Assembly (NCBI GenBank): GCA_965215345.1
Contig: CBDCDL010000002.1
Span: 3,472,001-3,536,000 of the forward strand
From: CATQHW01 sp965215345
GTDB taxonomy: Bacteria > Spirochaetota > Spirochaetia > SZUA-6 > Bin103
DNA: 64,000 bases
Direction: 5' to 3'
Shown here piece after piece: positions 50,057 to 58,958 of the stretch; the first letter of the stretch is position 1; each line of letters starts with the position of its first letter. Both the position numbers and the translations under genes were made by a program. The notes under the pieces are model-generated. The model was not told where the DNA came from, searched no databases, and worked only from the letters and a program-made list of their open reading frames with translations.

Positions 50057-50843
50057 TGGCCACCTCGGTCGGCAGGCGCTCGACACTGGAGGCGCCGTAG
50101 AATCCGTCCACGCCTTCCGTGCGCTGCAGGACGTACTCCGCGTCCTCGGGCATGGCGATCGGGCCGCCGTGGCACAGGACGATGACGTCGTCCCGCGCCG
50201 CGTGCGCGGCGTCGGCGATCGCCTGGATGCGAGCCGGGCACTCCGCGAGCTCCAGCGCCGTCTCCGCACCGATCGTTCCCGTGGTGGTCAGGCCCATGTG
50301 GGCGACCACCACGTCGGCTCCCGCCTCCGCCATGGCGGCGCCCTCGTCCGCATCGAAGGCATAGGGAGAGGTGAACAGGTCCAGCTCGCGCGCCAGGCGG
50401 ACCATTTCCACCTCCAGCGCGTAACCCATGCCGGTCTCTTCCAGGTTGGCGCGGAACAGGCCGTCGATCAGGCCGACGGTCGGGAAGTTCTGCACGCCGG
50501 AGAAGCCGGCGTCCCGGACCTGGCGCAGGAAGCGGTCCATTAGGCGCGTCGGGTCCGTGCCGCAGACGCCGGCCAGCACCGGCGTCTGCGGCACCACCGG
50601 CAGCACGTCGCCGGCCATCTCCATCACGATCGCGTTGGCGTCGCCGTACGGCATGCAGCCGGCCAGCGATCCGCGCCCGTTCATGCGGAAGCGGCCGGAG
50701 TTGTAGATCACCAGCAGGTCGACGCCGCCGGCCTCCTGGCACTTGGCGCTGATGCCGTTGCCGGCGCCGCCGCCGATGATCGGCTGTCCGGCGGCGATGC
50801 GGTCGCGCAGCCGCTCGAGAATCCGCTGTCGGGTGAATGCCAT
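50013..50843 (-). CDS. PEP-hydrolase-family TIM-barrel protein
   Basis: 276 residues. Features: 'PIIGGGAGNGISAKCQEAGG', 'LLVIYNSGRFRMNGRGSLAG', 'VLAGVCGTDPTRLMDRFLRQ' and 'FYGASSVERLPTEVAITEQM', the PEP_hydrolase/DUF-type barrel related to phosphoenolpyruvate-hydrolase. It lies 7 bp after the UPF0261 gene; the pair is found together, or fused, in other bacteria. Reaction is not established. Its stop marks the junction that truncated ParE. Confidence 0.88.
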   Translation of the reverse strand: MAFTRQRILERLRDRIAAGQPIIGGGAGNGISAKCQEAGGVDLLVIYNSGRFRMNGRGSLAGCMPYGDANAIVMEMAGDVLPVVPQTPVLAGVCGTDPTRLMDRFLRQVRDAGFSGVQNFPTVGLIDGLFRANLEETGMGYALEVEMVRLARELDLFTSPYAFDADEGAAMAEAGADVVVAHMGLTTTGTIGAETALELAECPARIQAIADAAHAARDDVIVLCHGGPIAMPEDAEYVLQRTEGVDGFYGASSVERLPTEVAITEQMKAFRAIRSR

Positions 50844-50850
50844 GGCGTGA

Positions 50851-52074
50851 CTATCCCCGCCCGCGGGCGACCAAGTCGAGCATCATCGCCACCGCCCGGT
50901 CCGCGAAGACGGCATCGTTGATGTTGGCGTCCAGCTCTTCCACGACGATGTCGTCGCGCAGGCCCGCCTTGACCGCGTGCAGGAACGCGGCGTCGGCCGC
51001 GCGGTCGCAGAACGGCTGCCCGTCGCCGTCCAGGATGGAGAAACCCCGCAGCGGCACGAGGAAGGCGATCGGGCCGGCGGCAGCGTTGGCCTTGTGCGCG
51101 AACGTCTCGCCCATTCGCCGGTTCTCCGCTTCATCGGTACGCATCAGCGTCACCGACGGGTTCCATTCGTAGAAGGTGCGGCCAGCCTGCCGGTAGCGCT
51201 CGGGGACCGTGTCCATGGCGCCGAAGTTGGCCATGTCCACGCAGCCGGGGACGATCAAGTGGGGGATCCCCATCTGCCCCGGCGCGTCCAGCCGCTCGGG
51301 GCCGGCGTCGAACACACCGCCGCAGACGGTGTCCGCCCACTCGGTGGTGGTGATGTCGAGCACGGCGTCGACCAGCCCGTCGCGCGCCAAGCTCTCCATC
51401 GTGCGGCCACCGGCGCCGGTGGCGTGGAAGACCAGGACTTCGTAGCCCTGCGCCGTGAGCCGCTCCCGGCAGGCGTCCACGCATTCGGTGGTGTTGCCGA
51501 ACATCGACGCGGCGATCACCGGCCGGTCCGTCTCATCAGCCGGAGGCGACGATGCGGCCATCGCGCACACCGCGGCGGCGGCCCGCGTCAGCACGATCCG
51601 GGAGATGCGGTTGATGCCTGCCACGTCGACGATCGACGGGATCATCGTGATCCCGCGGGTGCCGAGATAGGGACCCACGTCGCCGGAGGCGGCGGTGGAG
51701 ACGCAGACCGACGGCACGGACAAAGGCAGCGCCCGCATGGCCGCCGTGACGACCGTGGTGCCGCCGGTGCCGCCCATGCCGAGCACGGCGTCGATGCGGC
51801 CGCGATCGTGGAGGCCCGCGACCACGGCCGGCGCGCCGGCGGTCATCACCCGCATCGCCTCGCCGCGGTCGCGGCGCTCGCGCAGCCGCTCCAGCTCGGT
51901 GCCGCCGGCGCGGGCGACCTCGTCGGCCTCCACGTCGACACCGAACAGGTCGGTGGAGCCGAGCACGCCGGTGTTGACGGTGAGCACGCCGTGGCCGCGC
52001 TCCCGGATGCGGTCGCGGACGAAGGCGTACTCCGCCCCCTTGGTGTCGAACGCTCCGATCAGGCAGATCGTCAT
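50851..52074 (-). CDS. UPF0261 (Tm-1-like ATP-binding) protein
   Basis: 407 residues. N-terminal 'MTICLIGAFDTKGAEYAFVR' and 'GMGGTGGTTVVTAAMRAL' are the Tm-1-like nucleotide-binding features; 'GTRGITMIPSIVDVAGINRI' and 'HLIVPGCVDMANFGAMDTVP' are strongly conserved in UPF0261. GGAGGAA ends 5 bp before the ATG. Function unknown in bacteria (the plant relative binds viral replicase). Operon with the PEP-hydrolase-family gene. Confidence 0.9.
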   Translation of the reverse strand: MTICLIGAFDTKGAEYAFVRDRIRERGHGVLTVNTGVLGSTDLFGVDVEADEVARAGGTELERLRERRDRGEAMRVMTAGAPAVVAGLHDRGRIDAVLGMGGTGGTTVVTAAMRALPLSVPSVCVSTAASGDVGPYLGTRGITMIPSIVDVAGINRISRIVLTRAAAAVCAMAASSPPADETDRPVIAASMFGNTTECVDACRERLTAQGYEVLVFHATGAGGRTMESLARDGLVDAVLDITTTEWADTVCGGVFDAGPERLDAPGQMGIPHLIVPGCVDMANFGAMDTVPERYRQAGRTFYEWNPSVTLMRTDEAENRRMGETFAHKANAAAGPIAFLVPLRGFSILDGDGQPFCDRAADAAFLHAVKAGLRDDIVVEELDANINDAVFADRAVAMMLDLVARGRG

Positions 52075-52088
52075 CGAATTCCTCCTTA

Positions 52089-52211
52089 TACCCCATCAAA
52101 CTGTAGTTGGGGGTGCGTGCTACGGGACTCGACCTCGTGCGCGCTGTTCCAGCGCGCTTGAAGCCCGTGTAGCCACCTCATGTCACCCGTCGACATCAGT
52201 TTGATAGGGTA
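52089..52211. repeat. 123-bp imperfect palindrome
   Basis: Outer arms TACCCCATCAAACTG (52089-52103) and CAGTTTGATAGGGTA (52197-52211) match at 14 of 15. Middle arms CTACGGG (52120-52126) and CCCGT-G-TAG (52164-52172) pair with a bulge. Inner arms GCGCGCTG (52139-52146) and CAGCGCGC (52150-52157) are perfect, with loop TTC. All three share nearly the same centre (about 52148), so the segment can fold into one long hairpin. It spans the end of the frameshifted membrane gene and lies just upstream of the UPF0261 start. Confidence 0.7.
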
Positions 52212-52861
52212 CTTGTGCCGCCGCGATCTCGCCGCGGCGACGTACCGCTGCGTCCAGGCTCTGACGGACGGGTACGCGAGCCAGAAGGGCGGCGGCCCCG
52301 CCGCCCGCGTACACCAGCACAGCCGGCCACAGCTCCTCGGCGGCGATGAGCACCGCGGGCACCGACAGCACCCGTACCAGCACGATCAGCAGGCCGGCGC
52401 CGCCCTGCATCGCGGTGACCAGCAGAAAGCGCGACAGCAGCACCAGGTAGCCCGACCCGGGCGACAGCCATGCGTACGGGGTGGAGCCGGTCTGGGACAG
52501 CCACCAGGCGCTGGTGCAGGGCATAGCCGGCGTAGGCGCGGCCGATCACGAGCAGCGACACCAGCCATCCCACGCCCAGGGTTACGGGCAGCAGCAGGCC
52601 CCAGAACAGCCGCTGCCGGTAGGCGGTCTGGAGGGTCAACAGCGTGAACCGGCCGACCAGATCGCGGGCGTCGATCAGGTAGTCGGTGCCCTGCAGCAGC
52701 AGGTTGCAATTGATCGCGACGGAGACGACCCCCAGGGCGAACGCCGTGACCTGCACCGCCGGCTTCCGCAGGCGGCGCCGCTGGTACGCCTCGGCAAGGG
52801 CGCGGGCCCGGCGCGTGCGGGCGGTGCGAGGATCGGCGTACATGGATCGGGCCGCCGTCAT
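52183..52861 (-). pseudogene. Frameshifted multi-pass membrane protein gene
   Basis: From ATG 52861 'MTAARSMYADPRTARTRRAR' continues through TM-like 'VTAFALGVVSVAINCNLLL' and 'RLFWGLLLPVTLGVGWL' to 'AGYALHQR'. The frame then loses homology, while a one-base shift near 52505 restores 'WWLSQTGSTPYAWLSPGSG', 'YLVLLSRFLLVTAMQGGAG' and a C-terminus ending at 52183. The restored protein aligns with the intact paralogue at 21683-22342. It overlaps the PIN gene by 4 bp upstream. Probably inactive. Confidence 0.65.
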
Positions 52862-53328
52862 GGTACATCGCCGCCGCGCAGGCCGATGGCGACAAAGCGT
52901 TCCCACGCTTCTCGTGGGGATGACACCACCACCGGCCCGCGGCAACCGACCGGGAAGTGACGCAGGTTTCCGGTGACCAGCGTCCGCGCAGAGGTCTGCA
53001 GTGCGACCTCCAGGAACATCACGTCGTCCTGGTCGGGCGGTGCTGAGCCTGACCAGGGCGAGGCGGTTACGTGGTATTGGAACTGGAAGACTGCCTGAAC
53101 CGCCGCACGACGAACGGCGAGTATGTCCAGGCGAGGCCGCGCGAGCACCTCGCGATACTCGGCCTCAATCCTGTCGTCGATCGCGATCTGGAGATGCCTG
53201 GCGAGCAGCGCATCGACGAGGCGTCCGGGCGGCGCGAATGGTGACAGCAGTCCGGAGATGAGGACGTTCGTGTCCAGCACCCAGACCGGAGCCTCACTCT
53301 GCGAGTGAGGTTCGCTTCGCTCACTCAC
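52858..53328 (-). CDS. PIN-domain toxin (COG1569 type)
   Basis: 156 residues. PIN residues D19 in 'VWVLDTNVLISGLLSPFAPP', E in 'RIEAEYREVLARPRLD', D-D in 'PPDQDDVMFLEVALQTSA' and the 'TLVTGNLRHFP' end. The GTG start (53328) is inside the palindromic repeat, which gives the extra N-terminus 'MSERSEPHSQSE'. It overlaps the antitoxin by 8 bp and is followed with 4-bp overlap by the broken membrane gene. Confidence 0.85.
   Translation of the reverse strand: MSERSEPHSQSEAPVWVLDTNVLISGLLSPFAPPGRLVDALLARHLQIAIDDRIEAEYREVLARPRLDILAVRRAAVQAVFQFQYHVTASPWSGSAPPDQDDVMFLEVALQTSARTLVTGNLRHFPVGCRGPVVVSSPREAWERFVAIGLRGGDVP
53292..53328 (-). repeat. Junction repeat, copy 3 (palindromic)
   Basis: On the minus strand it reads GTGAGTGAGCGAAGCGAACC followed by TCACTCGCAGAGTGAGG. 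Arms GAGTGAG and CTCACTC (plus-strand 53320-53326, 53303-53309 and 53293-53299) form two alternative hairpins. It carries the antitoxin stop (53321-53323) and the PIN start (53326-53328), as in copies 1 and 2. Confidence 0.75.
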
Positions 53329-53629
53329 CCCCGGCGGTGCGGGTGCGCGTGCGCCGCGCCTCCCTGATCTCGTGCTCGATGTCTGCGCTGGTCAAGCCTT
53401 CGGTACCGGCTTCAGCGGCTCGTGACCGAATCTCCCGTACGGCTCTTCGCGCACGTGCGAACACCAGTTCCTGGATGTCCTCCAGCAACGTGGCGTCGCT
53501 CGTCGGGATCATGATGCTGCGCGGCAGCCCGTCCTTGGTAATCACGACGGCGCCTTCCCGATCGAGGTCCTCCCAGACCTTGCCCGGTTTCGCCGCAAGT
53601 GCCCGTGACGCGATCATCCTCATGCGCAT
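53321..53629 (-). CDS. Phd/YefM-like antitoxin
   Basis: 102 residues. 'MIASRALAAKPGKVWEDLDR' and 'EGAVVITKDGLPRSIMIPTS' match the Phd/YefM fold. A long helical C-terminus ('LVFARARRAVREIRSRAAEA') would bind the PIN partner. Its last codons (A-G-G-E-stop) come from the palindromic repeat. 27 bp after the GH51 gene on the same strand. Confidence 0.8.
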   Translation of the reverse strand: MRMRMIASRALAAKPGKVWEDLDREGAVVITKDGLPRSIMIPTSDATLLEDIQELVFARARRAVREIRSRAAEAGTEGLTSADIEHEIREARRTRTRTAGGE

Positions 53630-53656
53630 TACAGTTGTACGACGAATCGCTGAGCG

Positions 53657-55483
53657 TCAAGGGGATCGGGCGCGGTCCGATCGGCGCACGGAGAGCGCGG
53701 CGATGCTCAACGCCGGCAGCTCGCAGTCGAGCAGCGGTCCCGCACCGGCGACCGGCATCATCAGGGTCCTGACCCGTTCCGGGTCGTCGAAGGAGTTCAT
53801 CGCATCCGCGCTGCCGGCGTGCCCGGTGTCGACCACCTGCCAGGCGTCCGCCGGGCCGGGATCGGGCGCTACCGCGGACACGTCGATCGTGCAGCGTCGA
53901 TCCTGGTCGCTGTCGTTCACGACGTGGACGATCAGGTCGTCGCCGTCTTCCGTCAGGGCGGCGCTCACGTCCGGTGCCGTTGCCGATGCCCGGCACGCGA
54001 GCGGCAGGCGCCCGCCCAGCGTGGCGTAGAGCTGCTGGACGTAGTAGACGGGCCGGCAGTACAGGCGGCCGGCGTCGGTCTCGATCGCTCCGCCGCAGAA
54101 GCTGTCGGCCAGGTTCGACCGGCAGGCGATCTCGACCAGCGCCGCGTTGCGATGCAGCAGGTGGTGGAAGCGGGCGCAGGCCAGCGCGTTGCCGAGCGTC
54201 ATCAACTCGCCGCGGCCCGGCCCCCAGCCGGGGTTGGATGCATTCCACTCGGTGATCGCCACCTTCACGCCGGAATCCGGGCGCTGCTGCGCATGGTGGG
54301 CGATGAGCGTCTCCAGCTCGCGCAGCTCGGCGGCGCAGCGCTGCAGGTCGGCGCCGTGGTAAAGGTGCGGACAGATATGGCTGAGGGTCCCGCCGGCGCC
54401 GGCCAGCACTCCGGCCGTGGGGTTGGAGGAGAGCAGCCGGATGCTTGGGTCGGCGGCGAGCATCGCGTGGCAGAACGCCGGCAGGCCGCGCTCGTATGCC
54501 TCACCCCGGACCTCGTTGCCGATCTGCCAGTAGCGCACGCCGTGCGGCGCCGGCCTGCCCAGCGCGGCGCGGCGTTCGCCCCAGCCGGCGTCCCTGCTGC
54601 CGTTGCAGTACTCCACCAGCTCGGCGGCGTCGGCGGGCCGCCGGTCGCTGAAGCGGACGCAAACCAGCGGCTCCGCTCCGATTGCCCGGCACAGGTCCAG
54701 GAACTCGTCGATGCCGACGTTGCCCGGCTGGGTGCTGCCGCCGGCGTCGCGAAACGGGGCGCGCCGGTCCGGCGGCACGGTGCCGTCCTTCCACTCGAAG
54801 TGCTTGCGGATCGTCGTGCCGCCGAACCGCAGCATGCCGGGGCGCAGGGCGCGCAGCGCCGCGACCACGTCGGGGCGCCATCCGTCCACGGTGTCGGCGC
54901 CGGTGAGGCTGGCGGCGTCCAGCCACAGCGTGCCGGGGCCGCGGGTGACGATCTCCAGCGTGGCGTCGTCGGAGTCGGCCTCGGCGCGGAGCTCGCACGC
55001 AAGCCGCGACCAGTTGGCGCCCACCGCGTCGAAGCGCCGGGCGGCCAGCACGCGGCCGGCGGCGGCCAGGTGGACAGTGAGGCCGGAGCTCAGGCCGCGG
55101 CAGCGGGCGGACACGGCGAAGCGGTAGCGCGCGCCGGCGCGGACGGCGATCCCGGGTTGCGCGACTCCCACCGGCGCGGGGTCATGACCTCGGATGGTGA
55201 TCCTGGCGCAGCGCGAGCCGGCGTAGGGAGCCGCGGCGTCCAGGTCGTATGAGCCGCGGCGGACGGCCCCGGTCAGCCGCCACGGCCTGGGCTGCCGGTC
55301 GGCGCCTGGCAGGAAGTGGGCGGCGCAGGGCACGGTACCCTCGAAGCCGGGGTCGTCGAGCTTCTCTCCGTACAGCGACGGCACCAGATCGCACAGGTAC
55401 TCGAAGAGCTGCCCGTAGTGGAACGGGCTGATCCGACCGGGCAACCGTTCGGCGGTGACCGTGACCCGGCAGTCCGGCGTCAT
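53657..55483 (-). CDS. Alpha-L-arabinofuranosidase, GH51-type
   Basis: 608 residues, no signal peptide, so acts inside the cell on arabinose-containing oligosaccharides. A beta-sandwich (70-195) precedes the barrel. Acid/base E324 in 'YWQIGNEVRG' and nucleophile E412 in 'VAITEWNASN' are visible, as is 'MLRFGGTTIRKHFEWKDGTV' early in the barrel. Third gene of a minus-strand sugar operon, 15 bp after 55499-57811. Confidence 0.88.
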   Translation of the reverse strand: MTPDCRVTVTAERLPGRISPFHYGQLFEYLCDLVPSLYGEKLDDPGFEGTVPCAAHFLPGADRQPRPWRLTGAVRRGSYDLDAAAPYAGSRCARITIRGHDPAPVGVAQPGIAVRAGARYRFAVSARCRGLSSGLTVHLAAAGRVLAARRFDAVGANWSRLACELRAEADSDDATLEIVTRGPGTLWLDAASLTGADTVDGWRPDVVAALRALRPGMLRFGGTTIRKHFEWKDGTVPPDRRAPFRDAGGSTQPGNVGIDEFLDLCRAIGAEPLVCVRFSDRRPADAAELVEYCNGSRDAGWGERRAALGRPAPHGVRYWQIGNEVRGEAYERGLPAFCHAMLAADPSIRLLSSNPTAGVLAGAGGTLSHICPHLYHGADLQRCAAELRELETLIAHHAQQRPDSGVKVAITEWNASNPGWGPGRGELMTLGNALACARFHHLLHRNAALVEIACRSNLADSFCGGAIETDAGRLYCRPVYYVQQLYATLGGRLPLACRASATAPDVSAALTEDGDDLIVHVVNDSDQDRRCTIDVSAVAPDPGPADAWQVVDTGHAGSADAMNSFDDPERVRTLMMPVAGAGPLLDCELPALSIAALSVRRSDRARSP

Positions 55484-55498
55484 CGTCCGGCGCCGGCG

Positions 55499-57811
55499 CT
55501 ACGGCGCGAGGGTGAGCTCGACCACCTCATGCAGCACCACCTCCGGCACGACGACCGTCCCGTCCGTGACGGTCAGCTCACGGCCGGAGAGCGGAAGCCG
55601 CGCGCGGGCGATCCGGCCTTCGTGCAGCGTGATGGCGACGTCCCGGAACGAGGTCGGCGGGTCCAGCGCGCCCCAGGTCTGCACGTCCGGGTGCTGGCGA
55701 TCCCACGGGAGCAGCGGCAGCATCCGCTCGTACAGGTGAATGTCGATGCGCGAGCCGTCGCCGCCCTCACCGGAGGCGCGGGTGCGTGCGGCCGCCAGCA
55801 GGCGCGGCGGCGCGTCGATCGTCAGGGCCAGACCGGCCCGCCGGACCAGGTCGGCGAACAGCGCGGCGAGCCGCGGCACCGGGTGGCCGCAGAAGGCGGC
55901 GCCCACGTCTCCGGAGACGTAGATGGCGAGCCCGCGGCCGTGCCCATGCACGGTGACGGCCGGGTGGCCGGAGTCGAGCCGATCCGTGTTGGATTCGTCG
56001 ACGGCAGTGCCGAGCGGGTGCAGCACGAGCGAGCGGTACACCGACAGCGTCGCCAGTGTCTCGATGTCGTTGCCCTGCGTGGCCACCTCCGTGTGCTGGC
56101 CGGCAAAGGCGATCCAGGCGCCGTGCCGGGTCAGAGGGTCGTGCAGCACGTAGATGCTGCCGTCGTCGCCGCCCGCGTCGTAGGTGCCGCGGTAGCGCAG
56201 GCCGAAGGCCTCGCCCAGGCCGAAATCGTCCCTGCGGTCGCCCCACTCGTCGGCCAGCGAGGTCTGGTAGGTGGCCACCAGCGTGCCGCCGTCCGCCACC
56301 CAGGCGTCGATCGCCGCGCACTCGGCGTCGGACAGGCAGACCGAGTCGGACAGCACCAGCACCCGGTAGCCGGCCAGGCCACAGGCGGTCAGCCCGTCGT
56401 CGAACAGCACGTCGAATGGGATGTGGCTGCGCTCCAGCATCTCGGCCACGCCGGCCCACTGCTTCCAGTAGCGGTCGGAGCCCTCGCACTCCTGCGCCAG
56501 CTCGCGTAGCGCCGGCGACAAGACCGGTCCCTGCGCGAGCGCCGCGAACTCCGGGTCGACGTCCAGCGCCTGCCGAAGCCGCTCGACCAGGTCGCTGCCG
56601 ACCGGCGGATGAGCGGCGTAGTGGAAGTCGCGGGTCTGCTGAGACAGGTGCAGCGCGCACTGCCGGAGGCTGTCGCCGCCCACGAAGGCGCGGCGGCGGG
56701 CGAGCTCCGCGAACACGAAGCGTTGCTGTTCGGGGTGATGGTAGTCGACCGGGCTCTGGGCGTGCACGCCGTTGGCCAGCGCGCCCAGCGTCACCCGCGC
56801 CATGTAGGTGGGCTCCTGGTAGGGCGCCCAGCCGACCGGGCCGATCGGCTGCGGCGCGTGGCCCCAGATCTCGCAGTCGCCGCGGGCGCGGGCCACCTTG
56901 GCGGTCAGGTGCGGGCCGAGCAGCGGGTACTCGGTCTCGATGAAGAACTGCGCGCCGCCCCTGATCGGCGCCAGCTCGTTGGCGGAGGTCCAGGGGATGC
57001 GCGGTCGCGGGTAGCTGTTGAACCGAACGGTCGTGACGTCGCGAATCGCGCGCACGCTCGACGCGATCCGGTTCTGGTACTCGCGCAGGTTCCGGTAGCG
57101 CCAGCACACCCAGCGCCTGAAGTCCAGGCTGGCGAATTCGACGCGCTGCGGCAGCTCGGCGCCGGCCTCCGCGCGGAACCGTTCCGCGCACCAGCGGCAG
57201 GTGCAGCCGGCCGGAAAGGGAGAAGCGCCGCGCGATCCGTAGTTGCAGTCGTCGAACCACACGCCGTCGATGTCGAAGCGGCTGACGTAGTCCTCCAGGT
57301 AGTCGACCAGGAAGTCCCCGAACGGGGAGTTGTGGCACATGAACGAGGTGTTGGGCCGGATGGCGCGGCCGTCGGGCAGGTCCCGGATGCGCCACTCCGG
57401 GTGCAGCATGCCGACGGTCTCCCAGAGATTCATGTTGAAGGTGCAGATCGCCAGGATGCCGTGCGCATGCGCGCGGCGCAGGAACCGCTCGGCCAGGTCG
57501 GCCGGCGAGGTGTCGAAGGTCAGCGCCGACTTGAGGGGATCGGCGTACCAGGTGTGCAGGCGGTCGGAGGTGTGCCCGCCGATGCCGCCGGGCTGCGTGT
57601 ACCACACCTCCATGCCCAGGTCGGCGACCCAGTCGACGAAATCCTCGATCTCCATGCCGGCGAAGGTGCTCCAGTCGCCGGAGCCGAGGGTGCGCAGGAT
57701 CACCAAGTGGAACTCCGCGCGGTTCACGCGCAGGTCGAGCGGCATGCCCGGCAGTTCGGGGTTGGCCGGCACCGGGATGTTCGCGCGGGGTGCGCGGGGT
57801 TGATCAGCCAT
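55499..57811 (-). CDS. GHL6-like glycoside hydrolase with beta-gal trimerisation domain
   Basis: 770 residues. N-terminal barrel: 'LWETVGMLHPEWRIRDLPDG', 'FGDFLVDYLEDYVSRFDIDG', 'VWFDDCNYG' and the cysteine cluster 'CTCRWCAERFRAEAGAEL' match hypothetical glycosyl hydrolase 6. Central part 'LFDDGLTACGLAGYRVLVLS' and 'AIDAWVADGGTLVATYQTSL' is a beta-galactosidase trimerisation (GATase-like) domain. No signal peptide. Substrate unknown. In operon with MR-type and GH51 genes. Confidence 0.78.
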   Translation of the reverse strand: MADQPRAPRANIPVPANPELPGMPLDLRVNRAEFHLVILRTLGSGDWSTFAGMEIEDFVDWVADLGMEVWYTQPGGIGGHTSDRLHTWYADPLKSALTFDTSPADLAERFLRRAHAHGILAICTFNMNLWETVGMLHPEWRIRDLPDGRAIRPNTSFMCHNSPFGDFLVDYLEDYVSRFDIDGVWFDDCNYGSRGASPFPAGCTCRWCAERFRAEAGAELPQRVEFASLDFRRWVCWRYRNLREYQNRIASSVRAIRDVTTVRFNSYPRPRIPWTSANELAPIRGGAQFFIETEYPLLGPHLTAKVARARGDCEIWGHAPQPIGPVGWAPYQEPTYMARVTLGALANGVHAQSPVDYHHPEQQRFVFAELARRRAFVGGDSLRQCALHLSQQTRDFHYAAHPPVGSDLVERLRQALDVDPEFAALAQGPVLSPALRELAQECEGSDRYWKQWAGVAEMLERSHIPFDVLFDDGLTACGLAGYRVLVLSDSVCLSDAECAAIDAWVADGGTLVATYQTSLADEWGDRRDDFGLGEAFGLRYRGTYDAGGDDGSIYVLHDPLTRHGAWIAFAGQHTEVATQGNDIETLATLSVYRSLVLHPLGTAVDESNTDRLDSGHPAVTVHGHGRGLAIYVSGDVGAAFCGHPVPRLAALFADLVRRAGLALTIDAPPRLLAAARTRASGEGGDGSRIDIHLYERMLPLLPWDRQHPDVQTWGALDPPTSFRDVAITLHEGRIARARLPLSGRELTVTDGTVVVPEVVLHEVVELTLAP

Positions 57812-57830
57812 CGGATCCCTCAGGCCGCCG

Positions 57831-58958
57831 TCACGTAAACCGGTACCTGCTCACCGCCTCGTCCAGCACCTCGACCCCCAGGCCGGGGGCGTCGCGGACG
57901 GCCAGCATGCCGTCCTGCTGCACCCACGGGTCGGCGACCAATTCGTGCTGCATCGGCGATTCGTGCGGCTTGAAATCCATGGCAACGCCGCGGTCGGAAA
58001 CCGCCATCAAGTGCACGCTGGCGGCCGTGTTCAGGGCGCTGCTCCACGTGTGCATGCTGTAGTACAGGTGTTCGGCTTCGACCATCCGGATCACCTCCCG
58101 GCAGCCGGTGATCCCCTGGCAGCGGCCGGGGTCCATCTGCACCACGTCCACCCCGCCGGAGCGGATCAGGCGGGCGTAGCTCTCGCGGTCCCACTCGTCC
58201 TCGCCGGTGCCGACCGGCGTGCGCACGGCCGCCCGCAGGCGCGCATGGCCGGCAAGATCGGAGGGCAGCAGGGGCTGCTCGATCCACTTCAGCCGGTATT
58301 GCTCCAGGTCGCGAAACCTCTGCAGTGCGGTCGGCACGTCCCACAGGTCCCGGACGCCGGGGGTGTCGACCACCAACTCCAGCTCGTCGCCGATGATCGT
58401 GCGGATGCGCTCCACCAGCGCCAAGTCGGCGGCGCGGTCCTGGCCGAACACCGCCTCCGGGCGCATGCCCCAGCCGCCCTTGACGATGCGGTAGCCCTGG
58501 TCGCGCATCCAGCGGAACTCGTCGTCCGTCCACGCCGTGTCCTCCATGTCGAAGATGATGGAGGCCATGGCCGGCACCTCGGTGTGGAGCCGGTTGCCGA
58601 GCAGCCGGCTCACCGGCATGCCCAGCGCCTTGCCCTTGAGGTCCCAGAGCGCCATGTCGACGGCGCTCAAGGCGAATGCGGCGATCCCCTCCGGTCCATA
58701 CCACCACGTGCGGCCCGTCATGGTGCGCCAGAGCGCCTCGACGTCCAGCGGGTCGGCGCCGGCCAGCAGCGGCGCGTAGCCGCGCTCGATGATCGTGGCG
58801 GTGGCGAGCGCGGACTCCGGGAACTGCGAGATGCACTCGCCCCAGCCGGCCGTGCCGTCGTCGGCGGTCACCTTGGCCAGCGTGATGTAGCGCAGCGTGC
58901 CCTTGTAGTGGGGCTCCGGGTATTCGAGGGGAAAGGCCTCGATCGATGCGATCTTCAC
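57831..58958 (-). CDS. Mandelate racemase/muconate lactonizing enzyme family protein
   Basis: 375 residues from GTG 58958, 4 bp after GGAGGCAACC; an ATG further upstream lies inside the Gfo gene. Enolase superfamily metal ligands D198 ('LVVDTPGVRD'), E227 ('WIEQPLLPSD') and E253 ('VGTGEDEWDRE'); K160 in 'RIVKGGWGM' and H in 'YSMHTWSSALN' fit the catalytic positions. Probably a sugar-acid dehydratase. Start overlaps the Gfo stop by 4 bp. Confidence 0.92.
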   Translation of the reverse strand: MKIASIEAFPLEYPEPHYKGTLRYITLAKVTADDGTAGWGECISQFPESALATATIIERGYAPLLAGADPLDVEALWRTMTGRTWWYGPEGIAAFALSAVDMALWDLKGKALGMPVSRLLGNRLHTEVPAMASIIFDMEDTAWTDDEFRWMRDQGYRIVKGGWGMRPEAVFGQDRAADLALVERIRTIIGDELELVVDTPGVRDLWDVPTALQRFRDLEQYRLKWIEQPLLPSDLAGHARLRAAVRTPVGTGEDEWDRESYARLIRSGGVDVVQMDPGRCQGITGCREVIRMVEAEHLYYSMHTWSSALNTAASVHLMAVSDRGVAMDFKPHESPMQHELVADPWVQQDGMLAVRDAPGLGVEVLDEAVSRYRFT

